Shown here piece by piece: positions 12,158 through 24,143 of a DNA stretch of 64,000 nt; position 1 is the stretch's first letter, and each line of letters opens with the position of its first letter. Origin of the DNA: Ziziphus jujuba (Eukaryota; Streptophyta; Magnoliopsida; Rosales; Rhamnaceae); the NCBI RefSeq assembly GCF_031755915.1, contig NC_083389.1, positions 3,348,001 through 3,412,000 of the forward strand. The letters are read 5' to 3'. Both the position numbers and the translations under genes were made by a program. The notes under the pieces were generated by a model, which saw only the letters and a list, made by a program, of their open reading frames with translations, did not search any database and had not been told where the DNA came from.

Positions 12158-13285
12158 TGATACGAACCTGGGTCAACTTACTCCTAAACCCGTATTATAT
12201 TAGCTCGGATAAACATTAAGTCCAGATTCTAATGGCCACTTTGATTCCTAATCATCCTGTGATTAGCAACTTTGGTATATGTTGAAGACGTCACAATAGG
12301 TTATGGATTGTCCTATTGATAAGTCAAACTAAAACACTCGCTCTCTATTCAGTGTTTTAGGTGTTCTAAGAAAACAAAGAAAAATATTTTTTGTAGTAAT
12401 TTTTCTGAATGAATAATGTAGTGTCATTTATTGAGAAATAAGCCTTCAAATAGGCTAAAGTGACAAAATCAAAACCTTAAAATAATAGGCAAAAATCGGC
12501 CAATAAAACTAAAAAAAAGGTGTGGCCGAATATTATATGTCTCTCCTATCTAATTTGTATTAATTGATTCCTTAACTTTTAAAGAGGAATTAATTAATTC
12601 ACAATCACAAATATTAAAATTCAACCTTCCTAAATTAATTTGTCCAGTAAATAATTAAATAAAAAAAATTAAAAGCTATTTTCTAAGATAAAAGTTAAAT
12701 TTTATATTTGGAAAGTAGTTGACTAATTTTCCCAATAAGCTGTACTTGTCCAATCTCTAGCTAATTTAGACTCCAAATCTGATTCAACATGCCATGTAGG
12801 ATGCCCAGTAGGATTAGAACTGGTTCCCACATGTTACCATTGATTGAAATTATCAAAGCTTGCTAGGAATGCAAGTAAGCTCCTTGCTAGCGCCAAACTA
12901 GCTAAATCCGGCCAATATAGAAGCTTGGATGCTAATGACATACTTGGATGCCCTTGCTTCTACCCTAACATGATTTCATGGCCTCTTGATGAGCTCAAAC
13001 ACATTCATAGGCCAACAAACTCACCCCTTACTGTCAGGAGTCCTCAAATGCACCAAACAGCTTCCTGGGTCTATTTCTACCTTCATAACTTGGATACTCA
13101 ACACCGACTTAGAATCTTCTAATATTAATACGTCCTCTTGAGATTTAATTACATTTTGCGTGAAGCTAACAAGATTGTCCTTAAACCTTTTAGCTTGAGC
13201 CCTAGTAATTGGCTCGGTCTTCAATTGCATAGGATCAGCACCCCAGCGAGTAGTTGATTGTACAGGTACGAGTGGGTTCTCATCA
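12158..13285 (-). repeat. Gypsy Z 5' LTR
   Basis: About 1.13 kb, bounded on the minus strand by TGATGAGAACCC and GGTTCGTATCA. It pairs with the 3' LTR at 6530-7707 with scattered differences and indels, so the insertion is not recent. Confidence 0.85.
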
Positions 13286-13429
13286 TTAGTGAACCCAGTA
13301 CAGTTGATGATAAAAAATGGAAGAAATATCAGTGATATGTGCTCGTTTACTTCGTATTGTTAATTAATATATCTAATAAATATATATATACACACAAATA
13401 AAACATAAAATTAAATTAAATTTCAAAAA

Positions 13430-16400
13430 TTAAGAGAATAGGCGATGTTTTTATTGTTAAAAGCATCGTCTAGCTCTTTTAAATTAAAAAATAATTAATT
13501 TTGCCAAATTTTATTAGTTCAAAAAATAACTAATTAAAAAATGAAACACAAAAAAATTAAACAAAAATATTAATTATTTTGCTTCATATTGCTAATTAAT
13601 ATATTTAATGTTTATATACATAAAATAAAAAATAAAATTAATTAAAACACAAAATAAATAACTTAACAACAACACTTTTGATATTAAGAGCGATGCCTGA
13701 TTGTTTTCAATTTTAAAATAACTAAATTTATCAAACATTTTGTTAAATTAAAAAATCGTTAATTTAAAATTGACACACAAATAAATTAAATGCATAGATT
13801 AATTATTTTGCATCATATTGCTAATTAATATATTTAATATTTATATGCATATGAATAAAAGTTAAAATTAAATAGAATTCCAATAATTAAAACAATAGAA
13901 AATGCTTTTAATGTTAAAAGCGTCGTCTAATGATTTTAAATTATAAAATATTTAATTTTGTCAAACTCTTATTAATTTAAAAAAACTAATTTAAAATTGA
14001 AGCACAAACAAATTAGACAACTAGATTAATTGTTGTACTTCATATTACTAATTAATATATTTAATATCTATATACATATAAATAAAACAAAAAATTAAAT
14101 ATAAAAAATTAAATAAAATTCCAAAAATTAAGACAATAGGCAATATTTTTTATGTTAAAAGCATTGGCTAATCCTTTTAAAGTATAAAATAATAAATTTT
14201 ATGAAAATTTTTATTAATTTAAAATCGAAATACAAATAAATTAAATGAATAGATTAATTATTTTGCTTCATGTTGCTATTTAATATACTTATATTTATAT
14301 ACATAATATTAAAAGAAAAAACTAATTAAAATACCAAAAGTTAACACAATAGGTTACACTTTTAGCATTAAAAGTGTTGCCTAATACTTTTCAATTTTAA
14401 AATAATTAAATTTATCAAACTTTTTATTAATTTAAAATATCATTAATTAAAAATTGAAACACGAATTAATTGAATGTATAGATTAACTATTTTACTTTAT
14501 ATTGCTAATTAATATATTATATATATATATATACAGATATGAATAAAACATATAATTTTAAAAATTAAGAGAATAGATGATACTTTTGATGTTAAAAGCA
14601 TTACCTAGCGCTTTTAAATTATAAAATAATTAATTTTACCAAAATTTTATTAGTTTAAAAATGAAATACAAAAAAATTAAACAAATATATGATTATTTTA
14701 CTTCATTTTGCTAATTAATATATTTAATATTTATATACATAAAATAAAAAATAAAATAATTAAAGTAAAAAAAATTTAACTTAATAGCGAAACTTTTGAT
14801 GCCAAAAGTGATGTACGATTGTTTTCAATTTTAAAATAAATAAATTTATCAAACATTTTATTAATTCAAAAAATCATTAATTTAAAATTCAAACATAAAT
14901 AAATTAAATGCATTAATTAAATTTTTTGTTTCCAATTGTTAATTAATTTATTTAATATTTATATCCACATGAATAAACATAAAATTAAATACAATTTTGA
15001 AAATCAAGACAATAGGCAATGTTTTGCCTGAAATTACTAATTAATATACATATGAATAAAATAAAAAATTAAACAGAATTTCAAAAATTAAGATAATAGG
15101 TGACATTTTTCACGTTCAAAGTATCGGCTAATCCTTTTAAATTATAAAATAATTAATTCTGTTAAAAGTTTTATTAATTTTAAAAATAATTAACTTAAAA
15201 TCAAAATACAAATAAATTAAATGAATAGATTAAGTATTTTGCTTCATGCGGCTATTTAATATATTTAATATTTATATATATAATATTAAAATAGAAAATT
15301 CATTAAAATGCCAAAAGTTAACACAACAGGTTACACCTTTGATGCTAAAAGCGTCGCCTGATGCTTTTTAATTTTAAAATAATTAAATTTATTAAACTTT
15401 TAACTAATTTAAAAATTTATTAATTAAAAATTGAAACATGAATTAATTGAAAGCATAGATTAATTATTTTGTTTCATATTGTTAATTATTATATTTAATA
15501 TATATACATATGAATAAAACATAAAAGTAAATAAAATTTAGAAAGTTAAAAAAATAGACAATGCTTTTGGAGTTAAAAGCATCGCCTAGCGTTCTTAAAT
15601 TATAGAATAATTAATTTTGTCAAAATGTTATTAGTTTAAAAAATAATTAATTAAAAAATGAAGCACAAAAAAATTAAAATGACATATTAATTATTTTACT
15701 TCATATTGCTAATTAATATATTTAATATTTATATACATAAAATAAAAAATATAATTAATTAAAATATAAAAAATTAACTTGATAGTGATATTTTGATGCC
15801 TGATTATTTTCAATTTTTAAATAAATAAATTTGTCAAATATTTTATTAATTTAAAAAATCATTAATTTAAAATTGAAATACAAATAAATTAATTACATAG
15901 ATTAATTTTTTTGCTTGAAATTGCTAATTAATATATTTAATATTTAAATCCATATAAATAAAACATAAAATGAAATAAAATTCCAAAAATTAAGACAATA
16001 GATTAATGTTTTTTTTTTTGCTAACAGCGATTTCTAATGCTTTTAAATTATATATTTAATTTTATCAAACTCTTATTAATTAAAAAATAATTAATTTAAA
16101 CTTGACGTACGTATAAATTACACGTATAGATTAATTGTTTTGCTTCATATTATTAATTAATATATTGAATATTTTTATACATGTGAATGAAACAAAAAAT
16201 TTAACGCAATTCCAAAAATTAAGACAATAGGCAAGTTTATGGTTGTTTTCAATTTTAAAATAGTTAAATTTATTAAATATTTTATGAATTTAAAAAATCA
16301 TTAATCTGAAATTCAACACAAATAAATTAAATGCATAGATTCATTATTTTGCATCATAATGCTAATTAATATATTTAATACATATATATGAATAAAACAT

Positions 16401-17650
16401 AAAATTAAATAAAATTTCAAGAATTAAAAGAATAGGGGATGCTTTTGATGTTGAAGCATCGCTTAGGGTTCTTATAGTATAAAATAATTAGTTTGTCCAA
16501 AATTTTATTAGTCTAAAAGACAATTAATTTAAAAATAAATTTGTTATTTTGATTCATATTTCTAATTAATATGTTTTATATTTATATATATAAAATAAAA
16601 AATTAATTAAAATACAAAAAATTAACTCAACAGGCGGCAATTTTGATGCTAAAAGCGATGCCTGATTGTTTTCAATTTTATAATACTTAAATTTATTATA
16701 CTTTTTATTAATTTTAAAAAAACATTAATTTAACATTGAAATACAAATAAATTAAATACATAGATTAAGTATTTTGATTTGTATTGCTAATTAATATATT
16801 TAATATTTATATGTATATGAATAAAACTTAAAATTAAATAAAATTTCAAGAATTAAGACAATAAGCAATGCTTTTGATGTTAAAATGGTTGTCTAATGCT
16901 TTTTAATTATAAAATATCTAATTTTGTTAAGATCTTCTTAATGTAAAAAAATATTTTATTTAAAATTGAAAAACAAATAAATTACATAAATAAATTAATT
17001 ATTTTTCTTCATATTGCTAATTAATATATTTAATATTTATATGCAGATGAATAAAACTTAAAATTAAATAAAATTAAAAGAATTAAGACAATAGATAATG
17101 CTTTTGATGTTAAAAATTTTGTCTAATCCTTGTAAATTATAAAATAATTAATCTTGTCAAAATTTTATTATTTTAAAAAAGAAATAATTTAAAATTATAA
17201 CAAAAATAAATTAAATGGATAGATTAATTACTTTGCTTCAGATTACTATTTAATATGCTTAATCTTTATATACATAATATTAAAACATGAAATTAATTAA
17301 AATACTAAAAGTTAATAGAACGGGGTATGCTTTTGAAATAGTTAAACTTATGAAACTTTATAATAATTTAAAAAATTATTAATTTAAAATTTAAACACAA
17401 TTAAATTAAATGCATATATTAATTATTTTTCTTCTTACTGCTAATTAATTTATTTAATGTTTATATGCATATGAATAAAACATAAAATTAAATAAAATTC
17501 CAAAAATTAAGATAATAGGCGATGCATTTGATGTTAAAAGTGTGTTTAATGCTTTTCAATTTTTAAAGCAATCAAACTTCTCAAACTTTATTTTAATTTA
17601 AAAAATGATTAATTTAAATTAAAACACAAATAAATTAAATGCATAAATTA
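13430..17650. repeat. Tandem array of about 20 hairpin units, 210-240 bp each (CACTA-1)
   Basis: Each unit has an AT-rich backbone (TTGCTTCATATTGCTAATTA, then ATATTTAATATTTATATACAT) and a GC-richer hairpin core resembling GCGATGCTTTTGATG with AAAAGCGTCGCC. By eye the cores fall near 13440, 13676, 13905, 14140, 14350, 14570, 14785, 15015, 15100, 15330, 15555, 15785, 16000, 16225, 16430, 16630, 16860, 17090, 17320 and 17515. The units are diverged from one another. No coding potential is seen over these 4.2 kb. The core matches the left subterminal repeats of CACTA-1. Confidence 0.75.
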
Positions 17651-17715
17651 ATTATTTTGCTACGTTTATGTATGTAAATAAGTTAAGGCATTAAAATGCA
17701 AAATATATATTCATC

Positions 17716-18446
17716 ACACCTCACATGTATGCATGCCACAGCTCCTCTTACACTAATTTTAACATAATTTTAAATTAATTTTTCAATTTAATTAATTTTA
17801 GTATCATATTTTATTAGGTAGTTTGTCGATGCAACCATATCAAAAACTTATATAAAGTAATTAAATTGTTTTACCATGCAACCGTCACCTTAAAAATTAT
17901 TGCATCTAATTTTAGAAATGAAAACAAAAAAAAAAAAAAAATTATCCAAAATCAAATATATCTTCTGTAATAGCCCAAACCACCCGAATCAAGATATTGT
18001 CCGCTTTGGCCCAACCCGCACGATTTTAAAAGGCCTCTTGAAGGGAAAGGTATCCACACGCTTATAAGCCATGCTTCGTTCCCATTTCCAACCGATGTAG
18101 GATGTTACAATCCTCCCCCCTTAGGGCCGAGCGTCCTCGCTGGCACACTGATCCGGGTACTGGCTCTGATACCACTATAACGGCCCAATCCACCTGCATC
18201 AAGATATTGTCCGCTTTGGGCCCAGCCCGCACGGTTTTAAAAGGCCTCTTGAAGGGAAAGGTATCCACACGCTTATAAGTCATGCTTCGTTCCCCTTTCC
18301 AACCAATGTGGATGTTACATATTCTGTACGTTTTTTATAGTTCGTTCTTTGTTAAGAAAGATGTATGAATCATTTTTTTTTAATAATAAAGATGTATAAT
18401 TTATAGTTGCCGAAACAACGTATGTATGTATATAATTGATATTTTA
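17716..18446. repeat. Direct repeat copy B, interrupted by a TRIM
   Basis: This is the counterpart of 1497-1991 in the same orientation and ends with GTATGTATATAATTGATAT. It is longer only because a 354-bp TRIM is inserted at 17966. The sequence after it (18432-18530) resembles 1250-1340. Confidence 0.6.
17966..18319 (-). mobile_element. TRIM (terminal-repeat retrotransposon in miniature)
   Basis: Two 144-bp direct repeats (17966-18109 and 18176-18319) flank a 66-bp interior. On the minus strand each LTR starts TGTAACATCC. After the right-hand (5') LTR comes TGGTATCAGAGCC, a tRNA-Met primer site (18161-18174). Before the left-hand (3') LTR comes the polypurine tract AAGGGGGGAGGAT (18110-18122). 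The interior has no coding capacity. Flanking 5-mers TCTTC and TATTC fit a target duplication with one change. The LTR text resembles the widespread dicot TRIM family with CCGATGTGGGAT-like ends; the family name is not certain. An open frame runs across it, but I treat it as incidental. Confidence 0.85.
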
Positions 18447-19291
18447 GTAAGAAAAATATTATTTTAGTATATCTTTATTTATAGTATGTGTAATCTTTAT
18501 TTAGAAAGAATATAAAATGCCATAATATGCATATTATCATGGCCTTTTATGTCAACTTTATCTTATACTGAGGCTGCCTAGCTAATGCAATAATAATTAG
18601 TATATATGTATGTATGTTACTATTACAGTTTATGATATGTCAACTCTTTTATTGTATGCTATAGTCTTTCAAATGAAATATTAGTAAATTGTATTATCAT
18701 TTGGTCTACAAATATTTAGAGAACCAATTCTTCCTATGTTGTAGCTAGGTGCAGAGCCTTATAGGCCAAGATGTTTTTTTCAAAAAAAATTTACCATAAA
18801 AGATTGTAGAATACAACATTTGATCGTAAGGAAAAATAAAAATAAAAATAATATATTTTAAATTTAACAAAACAATATAAAAATTACATGTAATAAATAT
18901 AATAACCTATTTAAAATAATGGAAAACTTTTTTATTGTAAATTTAAACTATGATGTATGGTAGGTGTGGAAATTTTGCCGCAATGAATTAATTACCCCAC
19001 CTGGCTACTAGGCTGGATCCAGAGTTTTCTATTTGTAAGCATATACATTAGTATCTATATATATATAAAGATATTGATATAGTAATTAATGCTCAATTAC
19101 TTGTGCTTCCACTTATTTATAGCTATATGTCACGTGCGTAACTCATGCTCAATATGCGACACTAGCACAAATTTTCTATACATAGCTATATATATATGTA
19201 GATATGTAGTTTTGACAAACAACGAACAATTGAATTTTTTTTTTTTGGTACGTACTAAAAAATATAATAACTAAGTTAGCAGATCCAAGGC
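18447..19291. other. Intergenic DNA upstream of the jasmonate-induced-protein pseudogene
   Basis: AT-rich, no gene recognised. A TATATATATA-type tract at 19056-19066 and another near 19185 could be promoter relics, but nothing decides this. Confidence 0.5.
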
Positions 19292-20074
19292 ATGGCCACT
19301 CACAATCTGTTCACATCTAGCCAAATTTTCAATAACATTAAACAACTTATAAAGTATAATGGGCAGCACCATGATTGGTTTGATGGCATTGGAAATGTTC
19401 CATACCCACCAAATGTTAGCATTGGAGAGCGACATTCGTTTCTTCATCTCACCATGAATGAATCATTTGCACATTCACTAGGAGCTTTGTCTATGATGGC
19501 GTGAATGATAATGGAAGACCGATTCAATGGATTGTGGCATAGGACAATACAACCAATGTCCCAAAAAATCAAGTAACTAGATAATTGAGCTAGCTAGTGA
19601 ATATATTTTATATTGAAGTTAATATTATACTGGTTTACTTCTCTATCTGTCTCTATATATATAATCATATATGCATGCATTTAGCATTTAGATTTTAGAC
19701 ACATGACCATATGAATATATTATGCTACTAGTTTTATCAAATTCAATATTAGTCATTTTAACCTAAAAAAAAATAATAATACTAATAATTGTGAGACATA
19801 TATAATTGTATTTATACGTACTTATGATATTGAAATGTAGGTATACACTGAAGTTCGTGCACCAGCTAGCGTTGAATGGAATGTGATAAAATAAAATCTG
19901 CCTCTCAATCGAAACACTAACAGCTATGATAGATAGTTGGCCCATGTATCGATTACTGATGGCAATTTCCTTGAAATTTGTAATAAAAAAGAAGAGAAGT
20001 CAAACACAGACATATCCATTGCATCAACCTCATTCACTGCTACGATTGCTCAATCATCAAAGAAGCAACTTTAA
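19292..20074 (+). pseudogene. 23 kDa jasmonate-induced-protein-like pseudogene
   Basis: Two exons can be traced. Exon 1 (19292-19572) starts MATHNLF and contains HDWFDGIGNVPYPPNVSIG, typical of the plant JIP-23-like family. After a frameshift at about 19490 it continues YDGVNDNGRPIQWIVA, a TAG stop, then DNTTNVPKNQ. An intron with GT...AG borders runs 19573-19840. Exon 2 (19841-20074) begins VYTEVRAPASVEWNV and soon hits a stop, then continues in another frame to about 20074. It is short for the family (usually about 200 residues) because the first 50-60 residues are missing or unrecognised. With at least one frameshift and three stops it is not functional. This is the only host-type gene relic in the window. 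The family's biochemical role is poorly known. Confidence 0.7.
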
Positions 20075-20195
20075 CTTTCTAAGTCAAGAGATTTCTCATA
20101 TGGCAAGACTTGCAAGATTTCCATTGACAGAAAATGCCTTTAAGACATAAGTTGGCCTCTTTTAATGTTTTTGAATTTCGTTTAATATAGGAAGA

Positions 20196-20319
20196 TGTTA
20201 ATTAGCTTCCCTCTTGATCATAGCTTCCTTTTTTGCTCAAAACTGCACATCTATAAATTCTCTTCATTTTATAAAGCTAACATACAAGAAATAATACACA
20301 TGGTTGGTGACCTTCTTCA
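20196..20319 (+). repeat. Putative 5' LTR of copia C1
   Basis: TGTTAATTAGC... ends CTTCTTCA immediately before the primer site. A TATA-like CTATAAATT is at about 20251. About 124 bp is short but occurs in some copia lineages. No 3' LTR is available for comparison, so the left border is a guess. Confidence 0.5.
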
Positions 20320-20331
20320 TGGTATTAGAGC
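20320..20331 (+). promoter_or_regulatory. Copia C1 primer-binding site
   Basis: TGGTATTAGAGC, one change from the tRNA-Met-complementary TGGTATCAGAGC, directly follows the LTR CA. Confidence 0.75.
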
Positions 20332-20355
20332 ATTATTCGACACATAGCACTATTA

Positions 20356-21245
20356 TGGAATCTCAAAATGAATTTTCTTCACAGCCAAATACTAGCACCA
20401 GAGCTTTCATTCCACAAGAACCCATCGTAACCGCTCAATCTTTTCACCAGTGCACTAATTTGATTTTAGTCAACTTGAATGCCTCAAACTTTCTCCTTTG
20501 GCATTCACAAATCATTCCATTAGTGAGAAGTCTTGGAATATATCATCATGTCATTAACGGTGAACCACCATATGAACTTTTACATGATGAAAAGGAATTC
20601 CTTACTATAAATCCAAACCATAATGCATGGATTAGTAATGATGGGTTGTTGACAACTGGGCTGCTTTGTATCATGTTTAATGAAATTCCAAGTTTGAATG
20701 TAGGTATCGATAGTGCATTTTTACTATAGAAATCATTAGAAGACCAGTTGTTGCCATCAACAAAAGAACAAGAACATGTTCTTAAGGACAGACTTGCTTC
20801 ACTTAAGAAAGAAGGTCTCTCAATGGATGAATACTTGAGAAAATTCAAACAAGTGTATGACAATCTTGCTACCAATATTGCTCCAGTTTCAAACGTAGAT
20901 AAGGTATTTTCATTTGCTCGAGGGCTTGTCGTAATTATAAGGATTTTAGAGTTGCCATACTGGCATAACCACCTTGCACGTTGTTCAATTAGTCCATTTT
21001 TGAGTTACAAAGTCATAGCCACATGTTGCAAATTGAAGATGAAGAACATGACGATAATCAAACTTATTTTGGACTACATGGGCGTGGAAGAAGTTGTAGA
21101 GCTCGTGGTGGTGGCTATTTCAATTCAAAAGGAAAAGGCTTTACACTAGTAGGGAATTCCAATGAAACCAAGAAAATAGAAATCAAAACCAATGCTGAAG
21201 GAAATTTTGGACAAAATAGTATAGGTAAAATTATTTGTCAAATAT
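20356..21245 (+). pseudogene. Copia C1 gag, N-terminal part
   Basis: Gag starts at MESQNEF (20356). It shows the copia gag pattern NASNFLLWHSQIIPLVRSLG, then MFNEIPSLNVGIDSAF, a TAG stop at about 20727, then KSLEDQLLPSTKEQEHVL and GLSMDEYLRKFKQVYDNLA. Further frame changes follow to a Gly/Arg-rich linker (HGRGRSCRARGGG). The first Cys codon of the CCHC zinc knuckle is at 21236-21238. CACTA-2 interrupts the knuckle a few bases later; its remaining Cys and His codons lie to the right of 24143. Confidence 0.8.
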
Positions 21246-22794
21246 CACTACAAAAATTATGGGCAATGACTATAAAAATCCTAGTGACAAAAGAAAATTT
21301 ATCACTTTATATAGGCAATTAGTGACAAAAATTTTATTTGTCATGTTTAGTGATCGGGTCATTTAATTAGTGATAAATTCTTACTTTGTCACCTACTTTT
21401 GTAACTAATTGCCCTTTAAAGTTTGGAGACAAAATTGTTTTGAATAAATTTGATGTTAGTAGTGACAAAATTTTATATTTGTAACTAATTTAAAATATTA
21501 GGTATCACAGATAACTTTAAATACTACTGTGACAAATAAAAACCAGTCAGTTTATATAGGCGATTAATGAAAAAAATTTTCTTTGTCACATTTAATGATT
21601 GGATCATTTAATTAGTGATAAATTCTTAAATTGTCATCTACATTTGTAACTATTGCCCTTTGAAGGCAATATTTTTTTGAATTTATTTGATGTTAATGGT
21701 GACAAATGTTTTACATTTGTAACTAATTTTACTAAGATAATGCTGACAAAGATATTGGATGTCATAGATAACTTGAGATACTATGACAAATGAAAACTTG
21801 TTAGTTTATATAAGTGATTAGTCGGAAAAATTCCCGTTATTACATTTAATGATTGGGTCATTTAATTAGTAATAAATTCTTACTTTGTCACCTATATTTG
21901 TAACTAATTGCTCTTTGGAGGGAAATTTTTTTTTAATTTAGTTTATGACAATGGTGACAAATATTTTTTGTAACTAATTTAAATATAAATATAAAATAAA
22001 GGATACCTCTCTCGATGAAGCTTTCTTCTTCTCCAACTAGAAGCCTCGATGCTTTACAAAACCCATGTAGGCCAGACTTCCATTGGAAAAATCGCTCCAA
22101 TCTTGATGCCAATTGACCACACCACCATCTCAGCCACCAAGCCCAGTCTACCAGTGACTAAACCACGGTGAGAATACTCTAAATGACTACCTGATGCATT
22201 GGGGAAGAGCTGAACACAAGCCATCACTATTTTAGTTTGATAACTGGAAATCAGTGGTTCTAAAATCTTAGGGCTTACATTTTCTACCATTATTGGACTA
22301 TTGAGCTCAAATTGAAGCTTAGATTAGCTCGAAATTAGCTCATTTACAAAGTATGAAGGAATCCACTTTGACAGCAAATTTAAAGCATAGTCTATGGTCA
22401 CCGATAGCCATTGTTGAGCAAATAAAGCTCATAGACTTGTTACTCCCTTCACAAGCTTCACTTTGGTATATAGTTTGTCCATTATTGTTGGTGATTTAAG
22501 ATTTTGCCTTTTTGGAACTATGATTTTTCTTAGAATTAGAATGGAAGTTTCATTCAAGGATACTGCCAACTATATATGATAGTATTCAATGCATGATATT
22601 GTATGCTTTTGTTATTGGTTTTCTCCAAGCTCAATTAATTTCTTTACCATGACTATATATACATATGTTGTTAGTTCTAGATGCAATTGACCAGATGCAA
22701 TTGAGTATGTTTAGCTCAATGATTCTGAGGAACATGGTGAAGAAACATCATTAATGAAGAAGGTCAATTATATATGCTCTATGTATTTCATTCA

Positions 22795-22980
22795 TTTTTT
22801 TTTATTATTATTTAGGATCTTTGGAGATGATTGCTGCTCTAAAAGATGGAGATGTACATTAGTTAGATGGTATAGGCAACAATCATGTTTGTGTTCCCTC
22901 CCTTAGAAATAGAGAGTGTTTTTCATCATTTTTTCCCTTTTAGTGTAAGCTTATTGTATTTGGTACACCTTGCATAGTAT
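22795..22980 (+). repeat. CACTA-2 internal duplication, first copy
   Basis: It contains TTAGGATCTTTGGAGA, AAGATGGAGAT, GGTATAGGCAAC and ATTGTATTTGGTACAC in that order. It matches 23235-23400, which lies about 440 bp downstream. Confidence 0.65.
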
Positions 22981-23234
22981 ATATATATATTCAAGCGCAT
23001 ATATAGTAATATGAGCTGTAACTTTCACACTTTATCATTAATAGCTAAATATAATTATTCCTTTGGAAAAGGTAAAGGACCAATGGAATGGGGTCAGATT
23101 GACCCACATCGAAGAAGAGGTGGGAATGCTTGGCTGGTAAAAGATTGCCAACTTATACGGACTTAAGAAGTCTTAAGCTTGTTCTTTTCTCCTTGCTAAT
23201 TAAATTAGATTTCTATTGAATGATTCTTTTTTTA

Positions 23235-23400
23235 TTTATTAATAATATAGGATCCTTGGAGAATATATTGATGAACTGCATTGGAAGATGGAGATTGTAA
23301 AGATTTAATGGGTATAGGCAACCATCTTGTATATATATATGTTTTCGTTTATGTTTTTCTTTTAATGTAATCTTATTGTATTTGGTACACATTATATTAG
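23235..23400 (+). repeat. CACTA-2 internal duplication, second copy
   Basis: It contains ATAGGATCCTTGGAGA, AAGATGGAGAT, GGGTATAGGCAACC and ATTGTATTTGGTACAC, in the same order as 22795-22980. Confidence 0.65.
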
Positions 23401-24143
23401 TATTAGTTGGTGTTTAATGAATTTTGTAGTATAAGATAAACATTCAATAAAGCATTATTCTTTTATGTTAACTGCATTTCAGAGGTGTTATTTTATATCT
23501 GTAAATGATAATTAATGATATTATAATTAATTAGTAAGATCTAATAAAAAACAGTTTTTTCAAATAAAATTCGTAATTGATATATTATTTTTAGTTACAA
23601 AACTGTTGTCACCAAATAAAAAAGGTAGTTTCAGTGAAAAATTGAATAACTTAACCATGGTTTATGTCATATCATAACAAGTCGGTGATAAAAAGTTGTT
23701 TACTTATCATTGGAAAGGCTCAATGACAAATCAAATGTGTCACTGACGTTTTAAGTTACAAATTAGATGTGCCACTGATGGTTTAATTGATAAATAATAT
23801 TTTTTCACCTAACTATATGTATTGTTATTGATGGATAAGTTTTTCCAATTCTTACAACTGTATTGATAATAAAATGTGTACATACAATGACAAAAAGAGG
23901 AAGGTTAAATGACAAAAACCGATGTGACGGTAAAGCTCCAATCTATGTCAAAGATATTTGTTGTCATAATTACATGCTTTTTTGATGATAAATTACATAG
24001 TTTACCATTAAATTGCTTTGTGACTGGTCTATCACAGCAAACACAAGACAATCTAGTTTTGCCACCTAAATGTGATAAGGTGACAAAAATGGCCCTTACG
24101 TGACAAATTAGTTGTGTAGTTGTTGCCCAAATTTTTTGTAGTG

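Larger units (their letters stand above)
6530..13285 (-). mobile_element. Ty3/gypsy element Z, full length but disabled
   Basis: This is a complete LTR retrotransposon on the minus strand. Its 5' LTR is 12158-13285 and its 3' LTR 6530-7707, with the primer site at 12144-12155, gag-protease at about 11660-10480, RT/RNase H/integrase at about 10300-7708, and a polypurine tract directly before the 3' LTR. The order PR-RT-RH-IN is that of Ty3/gypsy. The flanking 5-mers are CCAGT (left) and TTAGT (right), compatible with a target duplication carrying two C/T changes. Gag is internally deleted, the protease active site is missing and RT is frameshifted, so Z cannot move by itself. It belongs to the same broad family as A-H but is more diverged. 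Confidence 0.85.
1992..17650. mobile_element. CACTA-1 (En/Spm-type), interrupted by gypsy Z; right terminus not found
   Basis: The left end reads CACTATAAGAAAAAACAAT, typical of plant CACTA termini, preceded by TAT as a possible 3-bp target duplication. A subterminal block of short repeats follows, then a minus-strand gene of the CACTA-associated type. After the gypsy insertion (6530-13285) a long hairpin-bearing tandem array continues to about 17650. I searched 17.6-18.5 kb for the expected inverted end (TTCTTATAGTG) and did not find it, so the right terminus is lost or mutated. Whether the two sides of gypsy Z are one element rests on the shared subterminal hairpin motif and on Z's degenerate target duplication. 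No DDE-type TNP2 transposase was recognised, so the copy is probably non-autonomous. Confidence 0.65.
21246..24143. mobile_element. CACTA-2, complete non-autonomous CACTA transposon
   Basis: The left end is CACTACAAAAATTATGGGCAA (first 20: CACTACAAAAATTATGGGCA). The right end is its inverted match (TTGCCCAAATTTTTTGTAGTG, first 20: TTGCCCAAATTTTTTGTAGT). Both sides carry TAT (21243-21245 and 24144-24146), the 3-bp duplication typical of CACTA. The subterminal zones (to about 21970 and from about 23600) are full of TGACAAA/TTTGTCAC motifs. There is no transposase. The core (about 21985-23500) is different in composition. About 22010-22300 is richer in GC and might be captured host sequence, but I recognise no gene. 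It is inserted in C1 gag. Confidence 0.9.

Noticed and set aside
13430..17650. CRISPR array or centromeric satellite
   Set aside because: Units are long, diverged and AT-rich, there are no constant short repeats with unique spacers, and the core matches CACTA subterminal repeats.
18062..18283. Small protein of about 73 residues
   Set aside because: It overlaps both LTRs and the interior of the TRIM; repeat structure explains the sequence.
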